From Mycogone perniciosa (Eukaryota > Ascomycota > Sordariomycetes > Hypocreales > Hypocreaceae): DNA of 64,000 nt. The notes below the pieces were generated by a model. The model searched no databases. It worked only from the letters and a program-made list of their open reading frames with translations, and was not told the DNA's origin. Positions 46,671 to 60,800 of this stretch are shown here, piece after piece. The first letter of the stretch is position 1; every line of letters starts with the position of its first letter. The stretch covers positions 1-64,000 of the forward strand of contig JAOALB010000178.1 of the NCBI GenBank assembly GCA_025331125.1. The letters are read 5' to 3'. The position numbers and the translations under genes were made by a program.

Positions 46671-47147
46671 ATGTCAAAACACACTCCCCCCCCCGGTGCC
46701 AAAAGCATCGACGAAATCCTCGACGAAGCACGCACCTACCTTACTCGCATTACCCCTCCCCAACTCCTCACAGAACTGCAATCCCCCTCATCTCACGGCC
46801 CAACCCACATCGTGGACATCCGGCCTGCTGCCCAGCGCGAGCGAGAAGGCGCCCTTGCCTTCCCCGACGCGCCGCTCCTCGACGCATCCACCACTAAACA
46901 CACCATCAGCATCATCGAACGCAACGTGCTGGAGTGGCGGCTGGATCCGCAAAGCGAGTACCGTATCAAGGAGATTGTGGACGAGTTTGGCTACGACACG
47001 CGGGTCGTTGTCTCGTGTTCGGAGGGTTACACGAGCTCCTTGGCGGCGAGGGAGTTGCAAAAGTTGGGGCTGGCCAGGGCTGCGGATTTGGATGGTGGGT
47101 ATTGGGCCTGGAAACGGTATTTGCAGAGCCAGGCAATTAGACCCTGA
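46671..47147 (+). CDS. Rhodanese-like domain protein, single domain
   Basis: This 158-residue intronless protein is one rhodanese (Cdc25-fold) domain. THIVDIRP at about 45-52 is the first conserved strand with its Asp and Arg. The active-site loop is CSEGYTSS with Cys116 as the sulfur-carrying residue, and DLDGGYWAWK near the end is the conserved GG..AW closing motif. The family moves sulfane sulfur from thiosulfate or persulfides to an acceptor thiol. The loop has Ser-Glu-Gly-Tyr-Thr where thiosulfate sulfurtransferases often have a positively charged residue, so the natural donor may differ. There is no signal or targeting peptide that I recognise. ATG 46671 follows TTTCAAA, a good fungal context. 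A run of nine C at about 46684-46692 early in the frame is a risk point for sequencing error. The form looks bacterial-like, and transfer is possible but unproven. Confidence 0.88.
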   Translation: MSKHTPPPGAKSIDEILDEARTYLTRITPPQLLTELQSPSSHGPTHIVDIRPAAQREREGALAFPDAPLLDASTTKHTISIIERNVLEWRLDPQSEYRIKEIVDEFGYDTRVVVSCSEGYTSSLAARELQKLGLARAADLDGGYWAWKRYLQSQAIRP

Positions 47148-47510
47148 AGAGTGAGTGGCTTTGAAACGGGCTTCCAATTGTTACTGGCAGGTTGGCCAGT
47201 GCTTATATGTTGCTCATCCTGACATCCGAGATTTTAGACATTGTCGTTGTATTTAACATTGATTTGGAGCGCCGTCTGGGAACAAGTCACAATAATTAAA
47301 GAGTATGTAAAAATGAAAATCTCTTGGAGACATGCGGCATAATGTAAAGAGGACGGATACGATTAACGACATGGATAGTTCCTAGTTTAAAAGCTGACGA
47401 AATGCGTAAGATACTATTATAGTCTATAGAAATTGATATGGGATCCATGCTATAGAGTACCGCCAGCAATTTATAGAAATAATATGGATATGAAAAAATC
47501 GGAGATATAT
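47148..47510. other. 3' flank of the rhodanese gene
   Basis: Balanced to AT-rich non-coding sequence. No gene seen. Confidence 0.5.
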
Positions 47511-50500
47511 AGGCCCTACTCCCTAACGCCTAAATTTTTTTAGGCGGATAAAAGAAGGTACATTTACTAGCAGAATTAGTAGGTATATTTACTTTATACT
47601 ATCTCTACTTAAAAGCTACTTAAAATACTACTAATCCTTACCTTTTTAATTGACTACTTTTATATTAAATGTAATTAAAATTTTCAATAATATTATACGC
47701 TTTCTATTATTAAGCATAAGATAAAAGATAAAGTAAATCCCTATAAATTATATATAATAAAAGGAAATACTATATTATTTATATAGCTAAACCTTTATAG
47801 TTTACTAATAAAGGATTAGTTAATTACTATTATATAAGGCTATATAAAGGCAGCAAATAGGTAGTATATTAAGGCTATATAATGTAAAAAAAAGGATTAA
47901 GGATACTAGTAATCTTTAAAAGAGACTATAGCTTAAAGGAAGTAATTAAATTATTATCTTTTATAATTTTACTTATATTTTATAGCCTATTATAAAAAAA
48001 AGTATTATATAATTACACTAGCTTTATTTATATAATTAAAGTATTAATTTATTAGCGAGGACTATATTAAAGGCTATTTAAATATTAACTATAGTTAAAG
48101 TAGCTACTTTACTATTATAAAAAGCTTGCTTAACTTAATAGATTAAAGCTATAATTAAATTAATACTATATTTTTTAAAGAAAGCGCTCACCTATTTAAT
48201 ATATAATACCTACTATTTACTTATAATATATATTATCGTTTATATAATAAAGCATTTAAGGCTTTTATTTAAATATAAAAGGAAAAAGATTAGCCTTTAA
48301 GCCTTTAAAGATAAAACATTTCTTTTCTTTAATTTAAGGATTATTATTACTTTAAGTAGTTTAAAAGCTAATAAAGAATGTTTAATTTTAAAGTAGGTTT
48401 AATAAAAAAAGTAAATATATTTTGTTAATTATTTGTTAATAAAAACAAAAAAGGTCTATTATAATATTATTAATATTTAAAGATATATTTCCTATATATA
48501 TTATTACTATTACTGCTTTTTTTAATAAAACTATTATTAAAAGTATAATTTAATATTATTAATTAATTAAAATTAATAAATCCTTAATATTATTAACTGC
48601 TATATATTTTTTTAATCTAGTATTAAAAAAGCTAAATAGCTATTTTTATATTTAACTCTTTATTATAGTTTAAAAGGTAACTAATATAATAATTAGTTTC
48701 TTATCTTTATAAATTTATAGAAAAAAGAAGGTAATGCCTTAATTATTTAATTTATAGCTATTACTATTAATTAAAAGGGGGGAATAAATAAAATATTTTT
48801 TTAATGACAGCTAGAAAATATTTTTTATTATAATCCCCTTTAACCTTTAGCCTTTTAAATAATATTAAATAGTAAATTAAAGTTAAAGTTATAATATTTA
48901 ATATAATATAGTTAAAGTTAATAAATAAATAATCTTTTAATATAATTTTTATTAATAATATATTTAAAAATATTAAGTTAATTATATTATTTAATATATA
49001 ACCTATAGTATTTAATAGGTTAAAGAGAGAAATACTAATTTTAAAAGCTTAATTGATTATTAACATACTTTAATTGCATTTATTAATTGCCTACTATAAA
49101 AAGTATATAGTATTAAAGTCCCTAGCTATTATATAGTTTCTAGCAATTAGCTATATAAATAAAGTATTAAAGGCTTTAAGTATATTATATTTGTTCTAAA
49201 GGTTAATAGTTATAATTTTATGTATATAAATTAAAAAAAGGTTTTAAATAGTTTTAATAAATAATTATTTAAATTAAATTACTGCTTTGTTATTTATATA
49301 TATATAAACTTATAAGTAAATATTATAGTATATATATATTATTATTAAAAAAAAGGTTTAAACTCCTTTATATTATATTATATAGCAGTATCTTTGTTAA
49401 GTAATATTTATATATAGTTTTTATATTATAATAATATTATAGCCCTTTTTAGTTATAAAAGCAACGGCAGTATTATATATTAACCTTAATCGATTAATAT
49501 TAACCTAAAATACTTTTTAAATTTTCAATCTTTTTAATTTTAATTAAATTTCTTAGAATTTATTAAAAGATCTTTAAATCACTATTTTTAATATAGCCTC
49601 TTTCTTTATACTTAAAACTATACAAGTCTCTTTATTACTATTATATATAGTAATAAAAGAGGGCTAGTAATTACTATATTTTAAGTAGTATTTAAAGGCT
49701 TAAAAGCTATAAAGTAAATTTATTAAAATACCTTTACTCCCTATTAATAAACGTTTTATAATTTTATAATTAAAAGGTATATTAGTTTTTTATAACTTTA
49801 AAAAGGTTTAGTTAAATATAGTTTATATATAGCTTTATATAGCCTTAAATAGTTAATATATTAAATATTCAATAACTAAATTTATATTTTATATTTAAAG
49901 CTATTATAAAGGTAATATTTACACTTCCTTGAATATATTTATTAAAAGTAAAAATGTTAATAGTTTTTATACTTTAATAAAAAGGCAGTTTCTTATATTA
50001 ATTTTACTATATTATTAAAATTTAAAAAAGTAAACTTATTTTCTTTTATTAATTTTTATATAATTACTTTAAAAATTAAATACTAACTAAATCTCAATTA
50101 ATTTATATTTTTACTTTTTACTTAATAGCTTTAAAGTAATTTACCTTTATATTATTAAGAAAACTTTAAATCCTGTTACAATAACTTAACACTATATATA
50201 TATACTATTATTAAACTACTTTAATTTTAATAGCACTTAAATAAATATTAATTTTATTTTCTTTATTTAAAAGCCTTTATTTAATCTTTTAATAAATTTA
50301 AAGTTATTAACTATTAAACCTTTTTTAATAATACTTAAAGAATAATCTTAAATCTTTATTAAATAATCCCTGTAATTAGTAAATAAATATAACATACTTT
50401 ATATTTCTATATAGCTAATCCTAAATCTAACTTAATAAAAACTTATAGGTCCTTATTTATATTAATAAAAGGGATTTTAGTTTAATATATTCTACTTATT

Positions 50501-51337
50501 ATTATTAAAGTATATATATAAATAGAATATAATATTTTGAAGGGAAGCCTAGTATATAGCTTACTAATATAAAAGTTTGTAAAGGCATTTAACTATAGTT
50601 TAATTATAGTCTTATTATTATTAAAAAAGTTTATTATATTTAAAGTTATTTACATAATATTATTATATTTTCTGCCTATTAGGAATTTAATTATAGTGTT
50701 ATTAAAAGCTTTATAAATTATATAAAGGACTGCTTTTTAGTTTCTAAAAAAAGCTTAATTATTAGCTTTAATACTTATTAAGGCTTTAAAAGTATTAATT
50801 TTAGTATTTAATTATATAAAAGAGATTAAAGGTAAACTTAAAGGATTAAGTATTACAGAGTTAAAATTACTATTAGTTTTAAGTTTTAAGTTAAAGTATA
50901 TTTTAATATATTAGCCTTTTTTAGCAATAGACTAAGCTTAAATCTTAATAGTATTAATATAAAGATTTATTTTTACTTTAATAAAAATAATATTCTTTAC
51001 CTTTTATTATATATCTTTTAAGTATATACTTCTTTAAATTAAATAAACTACTGTTTATAAGCTTTAAGGCTATTATAAGCAGTAGTTTAATACTATTAAT
51101 AGTTTAGTAGTAATATTTACAAAAATATTAATATAAGGTGCTAAGACCTAGTATTATAAAAGGGAAGTTTTTATATAGTATATAAAGATAAGGTTATAAT
51201 AGTTAAGTAAATATAATAAAGTAAAAGTATATTAAGACTTGAATTTATTTTATTTTTTAGTATTTAATTAATTTAAGCCTTTAGGTTTACTATAGTACTG
51301 CTTTACTATTATCTATAAAATAAAGATTCTAATATAT
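47511..51337 (-). mobile_element. Probable second LINE relic, strongly RIP-mutated
   Basis: On the minus strand, about 49112-49134 reads IIARDFN, the GDFN motif of the LINE-type (APE) endonuclease with Gly turned to Arg. No reverse-transcriptase motif could be read to its left, where it should lie, so the copy is badly decayed or truncated. The rest is TpA-dense with stops in all frames. Boundaries are set by composition only. Confidence 0.42.
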
Positions 51338-53142
51338 ATAAAAGTATATCTTTCCCTTTCCTTTCCTTCCCTCCTTTATTATCTTTATTTTCTCTTTCTA
51401 TATTATTATATATTATATAATAGCAATTTCTATAATGTTAATTATATAACCAGCTTCCACGGCCAGATTAATATATATAAAAGCGTATCCTTCCCTTTCT
51501 TTTCCTTTCCTTCCCTTTTTATCTTTATTTTTCTCTCCTTTTAGCCCTATTATATATTATAGATATAGTGAAATGTAACTAACCAATTACGTAACCTATA
51601 ACTAGACTTATTTATAATAAAGCTATCCTTTTTATTAAATTTATATAGCAGCTGTAATTTAGTTTAATAAAGCTTATTAAATAATATATTAATTAATAAT
51701 TAATAATATATTTTCTTTTATTCTTTCATTTTTTAATATTTCATAATATATTTCTTGATTCTTTTATATTTATATTATGTTTCAAATACATTTTCTTTAT
51801 ATATAGTTAATACTATTATAATAATTACTATAAATGCAATTATTAATTTATTTTTATGTTTACTAATATAATAATATAATAGTTTATTGTAGCTTCGCTT
51901 TATTCTTTTCCTTAATTTAATTTACTTAAATGATATAGTTTTATTTAATTAAATATAGTTAATTTAATTAATATCGCTTTAAATAACTTTATTTTATCTT
52001 ATTTAATTAATTTAAATAATATATTTTTTAAAAGCTAACTATTAAATACTATATTAATTAATATAACTTTAAATTATTAAACTAGCTATTAAATAAAGGT
52101 ATTAAATATTATTTTATTCAAATTATCTAATAATATAATAGTAGGGATAATAAAAATAATTTAGAGTTAAATTTTTTTTTTCTAAAAGGGGGCATTTAAT
52201 ACCTATAAAAGTATATCTTTCCTTTTATTTTTTCTCTCTCTTTTATTACTCTATCCTCTCTTTTCTATATTATTATATATTATATAATACTAATTTTTAT
52301 AATTTGAATTATATAATTAGCTTTTACTATTAAATATAATTAAATATTATTAACTAATTAATTAAACTATACTTAAATTTATTTATAATAAAGCTATCCT
52401 TTTTACTAAACTTAAATAATGGCTTTGATCTAGCTTAATAAAACCTATTTAATAATATATATCCTTACTTGTTTTCTATTTATATTATATTTTAAATATA
52501 TTCTCTTTATATATTATTAATATTATTATAATAATTACTATAAATATAATTATTAATTTATTCTTTTATCTATTAATATAATAGTATAATAATTCATTAT
52601 AGTTTAGCTTTAACTTTTTTCTATTAATTCAATTAACTTTATAATAAGTGTATTTAATCAATTTAATGACTTTAATTAATACTACTTTAAATCTTATAGC
52701 TTTATTTAACTTAATAAACTTAAATAATATAAATTTAACTAATTTAATTAACCTAAATAATATAGTTTTATTTAATAGGTTTTATTAAGTTAAATAAAAC
52801 AATACTACTTAATTAAATCTAGTTAACTTATTTAATATAGCTTTAAATAACCCTATTCCATTTAACTTAACCAACTTAAATAATATATTCCTAGAAGCTG
52901 GCTATTAAGTTCTTATAATTGAAAACGCTTCAATAATTTAATTTAATAGTAAACTAGCTATACTAAACGCTATATTAATTAATATAGCTTTAAACTATTA
53001 AGCTCGCTATTAAATAAAGCTATTAATTATTACTTTATTTAGGTTTTTTAATAGTATAGTAGTGGGGATAGTAGGGATAATTTAAAGTTAGGTTAGTTTT
53101 CTTTTTGAAGGGGGGGCATTTAATACCTATAAAAGTATATCC
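51338..53142. repeat. AT-rich direct repeats of about 0.8-0.9 kb
   Basis: The sequence CCTATAAAAGTATATC followed by a CT-rich run occurs at about 51338, 52201 and 53125, with a shorter variant at about 51475. The text between these points is also similar (AATAAAGCTATCCTTTTTA and TATTAATTAATATA recur). Two of the repeats are preceded by a G-rich run (52186-52192 and 53110-53117), which resembles a polypurine tract in front of an LTR. Tandem LTR-like units or a satellite are both possible. Confidence 0.5.
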
Positions 53143-53986
53143 TTCCCTTTCCTTCCCTCCCCTCCCTTATTATCCTTATCCTCTCCTTTCTAAACTATTA
53201 TATATTAGATTCCCTTAAGATATAGATTAAAAGCCTAATAAATTTCCTTTATTTAACTATGTTATTGTTTAGATATACTATGAATATAGTCGTTTTAATA
53301 GTTTAAAGATACTTGATGTTCTTGGGATCTATTTTAAGGAGAGTTCTCTTTATCTAAGAAGTGTTATAGAGTCTTACTATAAGCTATTTAAGTCAAGTGT
53401 ATAAAGATCTATACGCAGTTTCCAACAATATTAAATAAGGTAATAGAGAGCTTAGCGCTACACTTTAAACAATCACAGAAAATATAACCCTTATATTTAA
53501 CTAACCGACTAAATCTGGCTATATTTCATTAAATTTAATATATTTAATTAAATATAAAGCTATTAATAACCCACTAGAAATATATTAAATAAAGGTCTAT
53601 TTAAATAAGTAAATAATTGCAATTAATTAAAGCTGCAATAAAAGTTGCAGTGCAGGGCTAGGTAGTCGCGATTACACCTATCCTAATATAGCTTAGTTAA
53701 TACTTAGCGGATTTAAATCCCACTTTAGGCTATATTTTCAATCCCTTTACTGCCGGAATTACTACACTCCGAGGCAAAATCACTACCCTATATTTAACTG
53801 AATATTTGTTAAATCTATGAAATATTTAGGCCGCTATATTTAACTAACCGATTAAGACAATCTGCTTTCATTTAGTATATTTAATCAAATTATTTGATTA
53901 AAATACTTTCTTGAAGTGCAGTGCTGGAAGAGCTAGCTTTAACTTGCAAGTATCTTCTGTCTAGGAAAATACTTAACCTAAATAAC
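53143..53986. other. Mixed-composition stretch without a gene
   Basis: Less RIP-mutated than its surroundings. TATATTTAACTAACCGA occurs twice, at about 53494 and 53841, so a short direct repeat is present. No frame of useful length was found. Confidence 0.4.
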
Positions 53987-54386
53987 TGTTATAACCTAAC
54001 CCTTTTATAGCCGCATAAAGGGTCCAGGGCAGTATATACCCCGGAAAAACAATAGAATGACTATCTAATTAGGAAAGAGTATATAGATTACTGTAAACTA
54101 TAGATTACTTAAATTATAGAATATAAGCTAAGGTAATCCAATACAATTATAATTTATATATAATCTAAGTATATTTATTATATATCTCTTTTATATATAA
54201 GATTAAATAAATTATAATTATTTAATATAGTTACTTAAATAGTTATTAATAATTGCATATACTAAAACTGCTTATTTTATAGAATTATAATTATATTACC
54301 CTGCTTAATATTTATCTTTAACCTTTCTATTAATATAAACCTATAAACTTTAGTTTATCCTTTAAGAATTAACTTAAATTATTATA
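53987..54386 (+). repeat. 5' LTR (type A)
   Basis: It is 400 bp, starting TGTTATAACC with the TG intact, and ending AATTATTATA. Confidence 0.86.
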
Positions 54387-56029
54387 TATTAATAGCTTTT
54401 ATTTAACAGGCTATTAAAAATCTTAAGTAATATTGCAAATATATTAACTATAGTATCCTCTTTTAATAACCTTAATACTTTACCTTTTATTTTACCTTTT
54501 TATTAAAGGAAAAATAATAATTAAAATAATAATATAAATAAAAATAAAGATAAAAATAAAGTTAATAAAATAAAATAACTTTATATTTATATAAAAAAAG
54601 CCTTTTAATATATAAAAGCTAATTATATAAAACAAAAATAATATTATTAATATTTAATTACTAAAAATACTAGAATTTAATAAATAATTTATTAATAGTA
54701 AATAACTATTGTAAATTTACAGAATTAAGCTTTACTTGTTTTAAACTTTATATTAAACCTTAAAAGGAGCCGACCTTTAAAGGACTTAAAAGAATCACTT
54801 AAAATACAGCCTTTTAAGCCTTTTAATAAAAGTATTATTATAGTTTAACTATTTCTTATTTAATTATATAATTACTTTACCTACTTTTTAATTAGCTATA
54901 ATATAGAAATTAATAAAGTCCTTTTAAATATTAGATAACTTAAAGGAAATGCTTTAAAGTAATTTAAACTTATTTAAAAGGATTTCTTTAATAATAAAAG
55001 TAAAGTTAATAAATAAATATAGTTTATATTTACTAGCTATAATTAATTTAAAGAAAAATTAAATATCTTTAATAATATTAAAGAGAAATATATTATAAAA
55101 GATAAACTTATAAACTTAATTTAATAAAGAAAATACTTTAACTTTATTATATACTTTAAAAACTATACTTTTAAAGTTAAATAAAGAAACTCTGCCTTTA
55201 TTAAATACTTTTATAATAGATTTAAGCTAGAAATTAAAAGGGAAATTTATAAATTCCTTTATAATAAAGGTATTAATAAGTTTATTAAAGAATATATAAA
55301 TATAGATAATTTACTTTATAAACTTTATTTAAATATAAAAAAAGAAATAATAGTAATTTAAATAAATTTATAAATATTAAAGATATATAAATTAAAGTAA
55401 AAAGTAATAAAAATATATTGCTAGCTTTAATAATAAAAGACTTTATTAAATATATTTAAATACTATTTAAAAAAGAAAAGTAAAAGTTATTTATTATAAC
55501 TATAATAAGCTAAAATACTTTTTAAGGGACTATAAAGCTTTATAAAAGCTAAGAATTAATAAACTTTATAGCCTGCACTAAAACTTAAATAAAAAGTTAA
55601 TATAATTTTAAAAGCTATTAACTATATATTATTTAACTAGACTATATATTATAACAATAGCTGCTTTATTTATAAGTCTAATAAAGATAGAAGCGGATTA
55701 TATTTATAATAATTTAAAAAAATATTTATTATAAATTAAAGAAAATACTAGTTAAAACTTAAATCTTTAATTCTTAAAGATATACTTAAAGAAAATAAAG
55801 GAAATAAATATTTACTATATTTAAATAGTTTAATAGAATAAAACCGAAACTTTAGCTATATAAAATTAAATAGGGATAATAATATTTTAAATAAATAAAT
55901 AGTTGCTATAATTAATTACTAATATTTTAATTATATTATTATAAATAATAAAAGATAAATTAATAATAGTAACTTTAATAATAAAAATAAAAATAACCCT
56001 TTATACTATAAACTATTACTATATAGTAT

Positions 56030-56613
56030 TGTTAAAATAACAAGGTTATACTGAACCTCATTTATGTGTAGCTTTTAGGAAACTGCATACAACGCAGTAA
56101 TAAGGAAACGACTGAGAGTCTAATTGGGTTAAGAATAGATAAACAATTTAATTGTAACTGAACTAATAGCTAGAAAGCTATAGAATATCTAGTAATATGC
56201 GGCTGGATTGTAGAAGTGATTGTAGAACAATGCTTTGTCTTCTACAATAGTCCTCCGACCTAATAATAGGTGTGCGGTGGCAGAACTGGGTTCGTGGCCG
56301 CATTCCTATTTTCCGCAAAATTCATTTATATTAAAAATCTGTCAAATCGGCTCACGGCCATACAAACGGGAAACCATTTTGGTCAGATTTTTCACAATGG
56401 CCATTATGCCTATTGTATTGAGTCTAGGGTAGGCGGGGTAGCCGATCCTAGCTCAATTGTTATCGTTGAGGATAACAGAAATTTCCTGACTTACACCGAA
56501 GTTCCTCCGGAACTCGATCCTAGCGTCGGGCCTAATTCCGGGTCTAGCCAGAATAGGAAGGTTACCCAATTACACAGAAATCCTTGCTTTTTAGCCCTCC
56601 TTTTTAATAAGTA
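56030..56613. other. Foreign GC-balanced segment inside a gypsy copy
   Basis: The segment is not present in the other gypsy copies and is nearly free of RIP. Its first 217 bases (56030-56246) begin TGTTAAAATAAC and end CTTCTACA, so they could be an LTR of another (Copia-like) element, but no target duplication is seen. The remainder holds a 134-codon frame (56270-56674) that runs on into gypsy sequence and has no domain I recognise. The gypsy sequence resumes at about 56611 after losing roughly 320 bp, so the event replaced sequence and did not simply insert. Confidence 0.6.
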
Positions 56614-57485
56614 TATTTCTAAAAAAAGGTTAAATATAATATATTCCCAATTAAAATCCTTTTTTACTTTATAAAATAGGTATAAAATTATAATACCTTT
56701 AAAGAATAAATTATAACTATTAAATATTAAAACTTTAATATTATTATTATTAAACTAAACACTAAAACCTTAAAAGAATATTATTAACTATAAAGACTTA
56801 AAAGATATAAGTTTAAAAGATACTATATTTACTGTTAAAAGAAATTAGAGGAGTAGTATTTCCACTATAATATAATCTTTAAATGCAATTAATAATACTA
56901 TTTAAAGTATAATAGCCTAAAGTATATTAGATATAAATAAAATAAATTAAAGGATTAGTATATATAATAAGTTAATAATACCCTATACTTATTATTAAAT
57001 TATATATATTGCTAGAAGGATAAATACACTATTTACTTATAGGAAAAATTTTAAAAGTAATAAATATAAACGTATATAGGGAATAAAACCACTTTAAAAG
57101 ACAAAGAGATTAATTAAATTATAAAGGAGCTGTATAGAAACTAGTTTAACTTTATTACCTATAAAGGAACCGCCTATAATAAAAGAAAGTAGTACTTACT
57201 TTAAAGAACCTTAATTAATTGCAAAATTTATATAAAAAGAAAGAAATTGGGAAATAATTAATATTACCTGTAAAAAGGCTATAAAGTAATAATTAATAAA
57301 TTATATCTTTTAAAATATTAAATAATAAAAGTAATAATAAACATTTACTATATTTTAAATTAAAGATAATAGTTAAAGGATATTAATTATATATATTAAT
57401 AGATAGTAGAGTAATAAGTAATTTTATTATACCTATAACTGTAAGTCGCTTATAGTTACTTTAAAAAGAGAAAACTAAACTATAT

Positions 57486-57886
57486 TATAACGATCCGGGT
57501 TAGTTCTTAACAGTTAAACCGAGGTTTATAGGTTTATATTAATAAAGAGGTTAAAGATAAATACTAAGCAGGGTAATATAGTTATAATTCTATAAAATAA
57601 ATAGTTTTAGTAAATATAATTTATTAACAAGTCTTTAAATAACTATATTAAATAACTATAACTTATTTAATTTTATATATAAAGGAGATATATAGTAAAT
57701 GTAATTAGATTATATATAGATTATAGTGATATTAAATTACCTTAGCTTATATTTTATAATTTAAGTAATCTATAGTTTATAGTAATCTAAGTAATCCTTC
57801 TTGATTAAATATTTATTTTATTGTTCTTTTAGGGTATATACTGCTTTAAACCCTTTATATAGCTATAAAAGGGTTAGGTTATAATA
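57486..57886 (-). repeat. 3' LTR (type A) of the inverted gypsy copy
   Basis: It is 401 bp, starting TATAACGATCCGGG and ending GGTTATAATA on the plus strand. The partner LTR lies beyond the window. Confidence 0.87.
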
Positions 57887-60800
57887 TAATATCCCCCTTT
57901 TAATAGTTTTATCCTTAAAACCTTGCCTATCCTGTATAAGTACTATAACTCCCTTTATAAAAATAATTTTCTTTTTCTTTTTCTTTTTTATATATATAAT
58001 ATTAATAATATAAATTATATTAAAAAAGCTTATTTTTTAAAGACCTTTTAGTATTTAGCCTTTACGTCTTTTATTAAAAAACTAGGTTTTAAAACTATAC
58101 TTTATTTATATTATTATTTTTATAGTTATATTTATAAAATAATAAATAAAGTATTTTAATATTAAAAGTATATTTAATAAAGGCGCCTTTATAATAGTTT
58201 TAAAGTATTAGTAAATACTTATAAGTATTTTGTATTTTTTTATTTTTATTCTTTTTTTTAATTTATTTAATATCTTACATTATTTTAAAGTATAAGAAAT
58301 TAATAGTGCAGGAATAAAAAGCAGAGCTTAAATTAATAGAATTATATTATAAATCTGTTAAAGCTTTAATGCAATTAACTTGCCTTTTTATTTAGCGTAA
58401 GGTATTAATAATAAAAGGGGTAAAAATAATAAACTTTAAGTTAAAAAGTATAAATAAGCTAGATAAAGTTAAATATTATAAAGTAAAGGCTGCTATTAAT
58501 ATATATTTCTTTAAGGCTATTAATATAATTAACTAGACTGCTTTTAGGGTGTTTGATTTATTATTAGTAAACTAAGATTTTAATAGAATTATTATAGAGT
58601 GATTTAAAAGTGCTTAAAATATTCTTTAAGTTTCTAGGAATTATATTCCTCTTTATAGTTTTTTTATTTTATTAAATACTGGTATTTATTATCTTTTAGT
58701 TTTATAGCTTTAATTTCTTTAACTTTATATTTTTCTTTAATTAATAAAACTTTAATTAAATTTATAATTAATTTATTTTTTAATTTATTTTATAATACTC
58801 TTTTAAGTAGTAAAATATAAAATATTAAGTAAATCTAAATACTATTGAATAATATAAGTTTATAAATAACTTTTAAAATAACCTTTTTAATTAAGTAAAG
58901 TTTAAGTTTTTTAAAATTTAATTTATTGCTTAATTATATTATGTTAATATTTGCAGTCTTTTTCTTTAGCGAATAATAATATAAATAAACTATATCTCCC
59001 TCTTTAAAGATTAATCCCTTCAATTTATATTTATTAATATACTTTTTTATTTTCTTTTATATAAAGTAAAGGTATACTTATATTCTTTTATATAACTGTT
59101 TTATATCTTTAACTTTAATTTATACTTTATTAATATATAGGCTTTTCTTTAATACTTTATATATATTTAGCGTAAAGCTATAATTAGTGTATATAAAGCT
59201 AAATCCGGTTAACTTTAAAATATTACTATTATAGGATATTTATAAAATTAATAATTTCTTTATTTAATTATTTTAATTAAAGTTAATATAACTTTTTAAA
59301 TAAACTTTAATAATTTAGTTAATATATTTTATTTATTTATTTATCTATAAGTAATATATAATATTAAACTTATAATTTATATTTAATTAATTTATGAATA
59401 TTTACTAAAATTTCAATATAATAGTTAATCTATAATTAAAAATAATTTTAGCTGGAATTATATAGTTAACTGTAATACATTATAAAAATATATAAATTAA
59501 TATTTTTGCATTTATTACTTTTTTACATAAAAGGAAGTAAAAGTATTTATTAAATTAGTTTATAATTATTAAAATATTGTTATATTTAATTTTTAATTTT
59601 AGTTTAATATATAATAATTTAACTATAAAGTTTAATAAAATTAATTTTTATAGTTATTTTAATATTAATAAAGGTTAAAGTTTATTATATAGTTTATATT
59701 TTAAAGTCTTAACTATTCTATAAATTATATAGCGAGAGATAATATTTTATATTATTTTCTTAAACTTTTAAAACTTAAAGTACCTTTATATTTATTTATA
59801 TATTTTATAAATACCTTTATATTTATATACTAAACATTAATAAACTTTTATAACTATATTCCTTTAAAGTTTATCTGGGATTTAGATTTTCTTTATTTTA
59901 TTATTTAATTCCTTTATGATTAAATTTAATATCTTTTAGGAATTTATTATTATTTTAAGTAATATAATACTCTTTAATGCATTAAAGTATAGTATTATTA
60001 CTGGATACTTTATATATAGCTTAAAGTATTATTTATTAATAATATCTATTAAAGGTTTATTTTAAAATCTGCCTAATATACTTAATCTTTCCTTAATTAT
60101 AGTTAATTTATTTATTAAATGCATTTATTTATTTATTCTTAAATCCTTTCTAGTAAATTAATATATAATTAAATTTTAAAAGGTATTTTATATAGTAGAT
60201 TTACTTTCGAAAAAACTATTAAACTATTGCGAAATACACGATATTTTTATAATTAATATATATTAACTTTATATATTCCTTTTAATAAATAGTATTACTA
60301 TTTTTTAAATGTAAAAATAATAGTAAACAACTCTTTATTATATATTAAATAGTTTTATTTTATATTATATAAGGCTTAAAAATAAAAAGTAATAGGGTAG
60401 AGCTTATTATTTTTATCCTTTTAATTAAACTAAGCTTTTATAGTAAAGTTAAAAGTATTTATTTTAATTTTTATTTCTTTAAATAAATTAAATATTATAA
60501 ATATAGGTTTTTTTAAAATAAACTATTTAAGTTTATTAAAGGCTTTTTATATATTTAATATTTATAAAAACTTTTAATTTTTTTTAGTAAATTTATAAAG
60601 AGTTTATATAATACTTTTATAGCTTTTAATAAATTATTAATAATAGTTAATAAATTCTAAAAAGCTTTAAACTTTTTTAACTATTATAAATATAGGCTAA
60701 TCTTTTACTGCTTATACGTTTAATAAATTTATATAAATTTTTTTAAAGGTAATAATATACTTTAAAAAAGTAACTTTTTATATATAGAATTTATATTTCT

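Larger units (their letters stand above)
53987..57485 (+). mobile_element. Gypsy copy, 5' LTR and gag region, with a foreign segment
   Basis: A type A LTR (53987-54386) is followed by internal sequence matching the complete element from gag towards the protease region. At 56030-56613 about 0.58 kb of unrelated, GC-balanced DNA replaces about 0.3 kb of the element. The copy ends at about the equivalent of 6075 of the complete element, where an inverted LTR begins. Confidence 0.82.
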
